A stretch of 7,641 nt of DNA from Candidatus Sulfotelmatobacter sp. Its GTDB lineage: Bacteria > Acidobacteriota > Terriglobia > Terriglobales > Acidobacteriaceae. Within the stretch, counting starts at the first letter, position 1. Every line of letters begins with the position of its first letter. The stretch lies in the NCBI GenBank assembly GCA_030044775.1, contig JASICF010000653.1, forward strand, positions 1 through 7,641, read 5' to 3'. The notes under the pieces were generated by a model that was given only the letters and a program-made list of their open reading frames with translations, was not told where the DNA came from and searched no databases. Below are positions 3,996 through 7,641 of the stretch, piece by piece. The position numbers and the translations under genes are program-made.

Positions 3996-6832
3996 CATCC
4001 GAACAATGGCAACAGATGAAGGACCTGGTCGCTCAAGCTCTTGAGCATTCACCGGCTGAGCGTGGCGCCTTCCTCGATCGGGCTTGTGAAGCCGACCATG
4101 TGTTGCGGGACGAAATCAACGCGCTTCTGGCCGAAGAGAAGCTTGTCCGGTCGAACTTTCTTCAATCTCCACTGCACCTGGATGACCTGGGCAACATTAG
4201 CGATAGCACCGCTGACGCGGCCGGCCTGCCGCGGGCGGGGCAGGTGTTTGCCGAACGCTTTCATATGATTCGCAAACTCGGGGAAGGCGGCATGGGACAG
4301 GTCTGGCTGGCTGAGCAAACCTCGCCCGTCCGGCGACCGGTCGCGCTCAAACTCATCCGCGCCGGCATGTACGACGAGTCAGTCGTCAAGCGCTTCCAGG
4401 CCGAGCGGCAATCGCTTGCCATCATGGACCATCCCACCATTGCCAAAGTGTTCGACGCAGGAGCTACGCCGCAGGGCCAACCCTACTTCGTGATGGAGTA
4501 TGTAGCCGGTTTACCCATTACCGAATATTGCGACCAGAACAAGCTCAAAATCGGCGATCGCCTGCAGCTTTTCATCCAGGTATGCGAGGGTGTTCAGCAC
4601 GCACATCAGAAAGCCATTATTCACCGCGACCTGAAACCGGCCAACATTCTGGTCGCGGAGGTCGACGGCAAACCGGTGCCGCGAATCATCGATTTCGGTC
4701 TGGCAAAAGCGAACACACCTCTTTCTGCCGGCGAGACGATGTTCACGCAGATGGGACACTTCGTTGGTACACCCGGATACATGAGCCCTGAGCAGGCCGA
4801 TCCCAACGTAAGAGACATTGACACCCGCACCGATGTGTATTCGCTTGGAGCGGTTCTCTACGTACTGCTTGCAGGATCGCAGCCGTTCGAAAGCAAGCCC
4901 GGAGCGCAGTTGCCGCTTGAGGAATTACTGAGGAGACTGCGCGAAGAGGAACCGCTGAGTCCGAGCGCGAAGGTAAGCAGCGATCGGAAAACGTCGGGTG
5001 CGACTGCCAAGGCGCGTGGCACTGAATGGAAACAACTAGCAAGCCTGCTGCGCGGCGATCTGGACTGGATCACGATGAAGGCGATGGAGAAAGATCGCAG
5101 CCGTCGCTACGGCACACCTTCCGAGTTGGCGGCCGACATTCGCCGTTACTTGAATCACGAGGCTGTCATGGCTCGCCCCGCGAGTACCGGTTACCGATTG
5201 CAAAAGTACGTCCGTCGGCACCGCGTGGCAGTGGCTGTTGCGACAGGGTTCGCGATGTTGCTGACCGCCTTTGTGATCGTGCAGGCAGTCGAGGTGCGCC
5301 GGATCACCGGGGAACGGGACCGCGCGAACCAGGAGCGGGATCGGGCTACGCGCATCACCGATTTCATGACGAATATGTTCAAGGTATCCGATCCTTCCGA
5401 GGCACGAGGAAAAAGCGTGACTGTCCGTGAGATTCTCGACAAAGCATCGAACAACGTGGGGAACGGATTGGTAAAAGATCCTGTGGTTCAAGCCCAAGTG
5501 ATGCAGGCCATGGCGTCTGTTTACTTTAACTTGGGACTATTTGACCGGTCTCTGGATCTGGGCCGGCAAGCACTTGACATTCGCAGCAAAGCCCTGAGCC
5601 CTGACGACCCGGAGACTCTTCGATCGATGACGCAACTAGCGGCCGCCCTGGTTCGACGGGGACATCTAGCCGAAGCGGAAAAACTGGAACGCGACGCGCT
5701 GGCAAGGGACCGCCGTGTTCTCGGAGCGGAGGATCCGCTTACCCTCAAAACAACCGACTATCTTGCCAGCACTGTGGGAATCGAAGGGCATCTAGACGAA
5801 CGATTGCAATTGGAGCGTGAAGCGGTGGAAGGCGGAACTCGCAAACTGGGAGCCGAGAATCCGGAGGTGATCAGGATGACAGGCAACCTGGGAGGGGCCC
5901 TGTCCGATTCGGGCAGGTACGCCGAAGCCGAGCAGGTGTTTCGCCGGGTGTTTGAACTCGCCAAGCGCGTAGAGGGCCCCGACTCGCCGCACGCTTTGTT
6001 GGATGAAGGTAACCTCGGATTTGCCATCAGGTCGCAAGGCCGCTATGCGGAGGCGGAGCCGTATTATCGGGAGGTTCTGGCGATCCAGGAAAAAGTGCTG
6101 GGAATGGAACATCGGGATACGACGTGGACCACGGTCGGCTTGACCATTCTTTTGATCAAAGAGGGTCGCCTGGACGAGGCCGAGAGCATGATCCGCCGTG
6201 TGGTAGCTGTCAGGACGAAGACACTGGGGCCAGAGCACTTTGAAACTTTAGGATCGAAGGACGTGCTGTCAGACGTGCTTTGCAGGGAGGGCCACCTCCA
6301 GGAGGCAGAGAAATTGCAGAGAGAAACGCTGGCGGCGATGATTCGGGTTCGTGGACCAGATACTCCCGATACATTAGAAGCTCAATCCTATCTCACCCGA
6401 ACGCTCAATCTGGAAGGTCGCTATTCCGAGGCTGAAAATCTCGGCCAGAAAACCTATTCGGCCCAGGTTCGCATTGAGGGAGTGCAAAATTCACTCACAT
6501 TGAACACGTTGCAGCAGTTAGGCATAGCGCTCGCCTATCAGGGGCGTTATGCCGAAGCTGCCAAGTTGTTTCAGGATGCCATGGCAAAGAACGTGGCATC
6601 CTCGGCGCAAGGGAACGCTTTCCAGTTGTGGTATGCCTTTGCCTGTGTAGCCGCTGCCGCGAATCGTTCCGACGAAGCGATGCAATATCTGCACGAAGCC
6701 GTCAACCGCGGATACAAAGATGCTGGGGCTCTAGCGGCGGACGGCGATCTGAAGAATCTTCGAGGCGACCCACAGTTCGAGTCACTCGTCGCCGGCTTGC
6801 GTCAGAAAATGCCAACAACTCAAACACACTAG
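3992..6832 (+). CDS. Transmembrane Ser/Thr protein kinase with C-terminal TPR array
   Basis: This is a 946-residue Hanks-type kinase that phosphorylates Ser/Thr on partner proteins, probably at the inner face of the membrane. The ATG at 3992 overlaps the sigma stop (ATGA), implying translational coupling; an earlier GTG at 3938 would only add 18 unconserved residues. Residues 1-50 are a helical N-terminal segment (MTSEQWQQM, AERGAFLDRAC) usual in this family. The catalytic domain covers about 89-385: Gly loop GEGGMG (97-102), Lys120 in VALK, helix C Glu138, HRDLKPAN (211-218, RD-type), DFG (234-236), and activation segment FVGTPGYMSPEQ ending at Glu267, so it should be active. EAVMARPASTGYRLQKYVRRHR (390-411) is a family hallmark. 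One transmembrane helix lies at about 411-433, a charged coil at 434-453, then nine TPR-like units (about 500-870) and a final TPR-like pair to 935. The TPR part is the likely sensor or partner-binding region. Confidence 0.95.
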   Translation: MTSEQWQQMKDLVAQALEHSPAERGAFLDRACEADHVLRDEINALLAEEKLVRSNFLQSPLHLDDLGNISDSTADAAGLPRAGQVFAERFHMIRKLGEGGMGQVWLAEQTSPVRRPVALKLIRAGMYDESVVKRFQAERQSLAIMDHPTIAKVFDAGATPQGQPYFVMEYVAGLPITEYCDQNKLKIGDRLQLFIQVCEGVQHAHQKAIIHRDLKPANILVAEVDGKPVPRIIDFGLAKANTPLSAGETMFTQMGHFVGTPGYMSPEQADPNVRDIDTRTDVYSLGAVLYVLLAGSQPFESKPGAQLPLEELLRRLREEEPLSPSAKVSSDRKTSGATAKARGTEWKQLASLLRGDLDWITMKAMEKDRSRRYGTPSELAADIRRYLNHEAVMARPASTGYRLQKYVRRHRVAVAVATGFAMLLTAFVIVQAVEVRRITGERDRANQERDRATRITDFMTNMFKVSDPSEARGKSVTVREILDKASNNVGNGLVKDPVVQAQVMQAMASVYFNLGLFDRSLDLGRQALDIRSKALSPDDPETLRSMTQLAAALVRRGHLAEAEKLERDALARDRRVLGAEDPLTLKTTDYLASTVGIEGHLDERLQLEREAVEGGTRKLGAENPEVIRMTGNLGGALSDSGRYAEAEQVFRRVFELAKRVEGPDSPHALLDEGNLGFAIRSQGRYAEAEPYYREVLAIQEKVLGMEHRDTTWTTVGLTILLIKEGRLDEAESMIRRVVAVRTKTLGPEHFETLGSKDVLSDVLCREGHLQEAEKLQRETLAAMIRVRGPDTPDTLEAQSYLTRTLNLEGRYSEAENLGQKTYSAQVRIEGVQNSLTLNTLQQLGIALAYQGRYAEAAKLFQDAMAKNVASSAQGNAFQLWYAFACVAAAANRSDEAMQYLHEAVNRGYKDAGALAADGDLKNLRGDPQFESLVAGLRQKMPTTQTH
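5222..5290 (+). other. Transmembrane segment of the kinase
   Basis: Kinase residues 411-433 (RVAVAVATGFAMLLTAFVIV and following) are the only long hydrophobic stretch in the protein. The Arg-rich stretch just before it (YVRRHR) suggests the kinase domain stays in the cytoplasm. The following segment is also rich in Arg but balanced by Glu and Asp, so the orientation is likely but not certain. Confidence 0.8.
5489..6601 (+). repeat. Nine 42-residue TPR-like units in the kinase
   Basis: The conserved Gly at the helix turn occurs at kinase residues 515, 557, 599, 641, 683, 725, 767, 809 and 851, exactly 42 residues apart each time. The unit reads roughly G-(R/H)-(Y/L)-x-EAE-x3-R-x-(A/V)-L, about ten residues later LG-x-E-x-P-x-T, then a second helix. 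This is the 42-residue TPR_10/TPR_12 type known from kinesin light chains and many bacterial signalling proteins. The third unit (GHLDERLQLERE) has lost the EAE core. At DNA level the units are diverged, so this is not a recent expansion. Confidence 0.9.
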
Positions 6833-6989
6833 CCGCAACGGTAATCTGGATTCGCACGTCCGCACTAAGGCAACTCCCACGAATCGCCGGGCAAGTCCCA
6901 AGATGCCAATTCTTGGCGACCTCGCGACTTTATCGGACCGTAACGGACCTACAAAATTCTGGAGGGGTTTTGCAAATGGTTGATAAAGT
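6833..6989. other. Intergenic gap between kinase and tRNA-Glu
   Basis: The kinase and tRNA genes converge here, yet I see no convincing rho-independent terminator for either. The only structure is the inverted repeat listed at 6898-6916. There is no credible small gene: the open frames that cross the gap are low-complexity readings in the wrong frame and run into the tRNA. Confidence 0.5.
6898..6916. repeat. Short inverted repeat downstream of the kinase gene
   Basis: CCAAGA (6898-6903) and TCTTGG (6911-6916) form a perfect six-base stem with a seven-base loop. It lies about 65 bases after the kinase stop codon. No run of T follows on either strand, so it is not a standard intrinsic terminator. 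It could stabilise the 3' end of the operon transcript or be chance. Confidence 0.25.
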
Positions 6990-7067
6990 TGGCGTCCCCG
7001 ACGGGATTTGAACCCGTGTTACCGCCGTGAAAGGGCGATGTCCTAGGCCGGGCTAGACGACGGGGAC
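6990..7067 (-). tRNA. tRNA-Glu (anticodon TTC)
   Basis: This is a complete cloverleaf read on the minus strand, which decodes GAA/GAG as glutamate. The acceptor stem is GTCCCCG (7061-7067) paired with CGGGGAC (6994-7000), followed by discriminator G (6993) and an encoded CCA (6990-6992). The anticodon stem TCGCC/GGCGG encloses loop CTTTCAC, placing TTC at 7029-7031. The T arm is ACGGG-TTCAAAT-CCCGT, and the D arm contains TCTAG and CCTAGGA, as usual for tRNA-Glu. It stands alone, with no second tRNA in the window. It is transcribed towards the kinase operon from the promoter at 7098-7126. Confidence 0.96.
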
Positions 7068-7097
7068 GGAATCGAAGGATCTGCTCGCAGACATTTG

Positions 7098-7126
7098 ATC
7101 GTAACAACCCTCTCGAACGCTGTCAA
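7098..7126 (-). promoter_or_regulatory. Promoter of tRNA-Glu
   Basis: Minus strand: a perfect TTGACA -35 box (7121-7126), exactly 17 bases, then TACGAT (7098-7103), which matches the -10 consensus at four of six positions including the key first T, second A and last T. Transcription should begin near 7090, leaving a 5' leader of about 24 bases for RNase P to remove. This is a housekeeping-type promoter, fitting a tRNA gene, and is the clearest promoter in the window. Confidence 0.75.
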
Positions 7127-7135
7127 AAACCTCGG

Positions 7136-7171
7136 TGGCGGTCGGTTCTGAATTAAACCGCATGACCGCCA
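7136..7171. repeat. Inverted repeat / hairpin upstream of the tRNA promoter
   Basis: TGGCGGTC (7136-7143) and GACCGCCA (7164-7171) are perfectly complementary. Inside them GGTT (7144-7147) and AACC (7156-7159) extend the stem, leaving an eight-base loop and a four-base GCAT bulge. Read on the minus strand, a run of five T follows seven bases after the stem and runs into the -35 box of the tRNA promoter. It could be a weak terminator of minus-strand transcription or a protein-binding site. Confidence 0.45.
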
Positions 7172-7295
7172 AGCCAGAATTCTAAGACCACCGGCCCACG
7201 TTCGCGGCCAGTTGCTCGTCCTGTGCTCTCGGACCGCTTGTCGTGCCGGGCGATTTCTCATCCAGACTTTTCTTACTTGGCTTTCCCAACCAATT

Positions 7296-7301
7296 TAGAA
7301 T
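7296..7301 (+). promoter_or_regulatory. Possible -10 box for the gene starting at 7345
   Basis: TAGAAT matches the -10 consensus at five of six positions and lies 43 bases before the start codon. No good -35 appears at 16-18 bases; CTTGGC (7276-7281) is too close at 14. Weak support. Confidence 0.22.
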
Positions 7302-7334
7302 GACTGGGCAGGGCATCGAAGCTTGACGACCGGC

Positions 7335-7339
7335 GGAGG
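7335..7339 (+). promoter_or_regulatory. Strong Shine-Dalgarno site before the partial gene
   Basis: GGAGG followed by AG lies five bases before the ATG at 7345. It fixes the start of the partial gene and argues that this frame, not the overlapping alternatives, is translated. Confidence 0.75.
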
Positions 7340-7344
7340 AGATT

Positions 7345-7641
7345 ATGTCCGATCCACTCTATCTCAGTCTGTGGTTTTCCGATTTCTCCGGTCCGGAGAT
7401 GTTGCCGCATGCTTATTCCGTGCTGCAGCAGTTTCCGTTTTCGGCGGAGCGTCCGGGAGTGACGTATTTTGCTCTGCATCCGGTTTCGTGGAACGAGGCG
7501 ACAATCCTGGAGCGAAGGTTTCCGGGAGGGATTGATCCAGGGCAAGCAACATTGATTGCCGCCGAGTTGATTCACGACGATTACGCTTACATGTTCGAAG
7601 CTTATTGGGATCTGTGGACGCCCGACCGCACCAGCGGGAAC
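7345..7641 (+). CDS. Conserved hypothetical protein, 3' end outside the window
   Basis: An ATG-started frame with a strong GGAGG site stays open for 99 codons and leaves the window without a stop, so this is the N-terminal part of a longer protein. The product begins MSDPLYLSLWFSDFSGPEML and contains QQFPFSAERPG, YFALHPVSWNEA and AAELIHDDYAYMFEAYWDLW. It is notably rich in Trp, Tyr and Phe, is acidic, and has no signal peptide or transmembrane segment, which points to a soluble cytoplasmic protein. I recall similar proteins of roughly 200 residues in Acidobacteriota, always uncharacterised, but no domain or catalytic motif can be named. Its promoter probably lies within 7172-7344; it is divergent from the tRNA gene. 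The function is unknown. Confidence 0.85.
   Translation, partial: MSDPLYLSLWFSDFSGPEMLPHAYSVLQQFPFSAERPGVTYFALHPVSWNEATILERRFPGGIDPGQATLIAAELIHDDYAYMFEAYWDLWTPDRTSGN

Noticed and set aside
6898..6916. Intrinsic terminator for the kinase operon
   Set aside because: The stem is only six base pairs, not GC-rich, and no T tract follows, so it is listed only as an inverted repeat.
6628..7011. Plus-strand open frame of 127 codons overlapping the kinase end and tRNA
   Set aside because: It overlaps the kinase TPR tail in another frame, has Arg/Ser-rich sequence without motifs, and ends inside the tRNA gene.
6990..7067. tRNA-Glu as an attachment site of an integrated element
   Set aside because: tRNA genes are common integration sites, but no integrase gene and no duplicated tRNA 3' end was seen in the window.

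Overview
The window looks like a chromosomal segment from an acidobacterium, most likely of the Terriglobia / Koribacter / Solibacter type. This is inferred from three protein architectures recognised by eye, not from a database search. They are a giant secreted protein with the N- and C-terminal domains typical of Acidobacteriota surface proteins, an ECF sigma factor of the Acidobacteria/Planctomycetes type fused by overlap to a TPR-containing Ser/Thr kinase, and an aromatic-rich hypothetical protein that I associate with Acidobacteriota.

Layout. Positions 21-3143 (minus strand) hold one 1040-residue exported protein made of a conserved N-terminal domain, fibre-like repeats, a long Gly-rich GV-G repeat region and a conserved C-terminal domain. 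A 276-base divergent intergenic region follows, with a candidate promoter for the minus-strand gene and small hairpins in front of the plus-strand operon. Positions 3420-6832 (plus strand) form a two-gene operon: a TTG-started ECF sigma factor whose stop codon overlaps the ATG of a 946-residue membrane kinase (ATGA overlap). The kinase carries a complete catalytic domain, one transmembrane helix and nine TPR-like units with exact 42-residue periodicity. Positions 6833-6989 contain no gene, only a short inverted repeat. A tRNA-Glu(TTC) gene with encoded CCA lies on the minus strand (6990-7067), and its promoter has a perfect -35 box. After another gap containing a hairpin, a plus-strand gene of unknown function starts at 7345 and runs off the window end.

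How the parts may work together. The sigma/kinase pair is best read as a signalling module: the kinase senses something through its TPR region and controls the sigma factor, directly or indirectly. The sigma factor lacks the acidic region 2.2 motif of ordinary ECF factors, as in kinase-controlled ECF43-type factors. Unusually, it also lacks the Thr I would expect at that site. The divergent surface protein is a possible target of the module, but the sequence alone does not prove this. No mobile element, CRISPR array or phage gene was seen; the fibre-like repeats are part of the surface protein.
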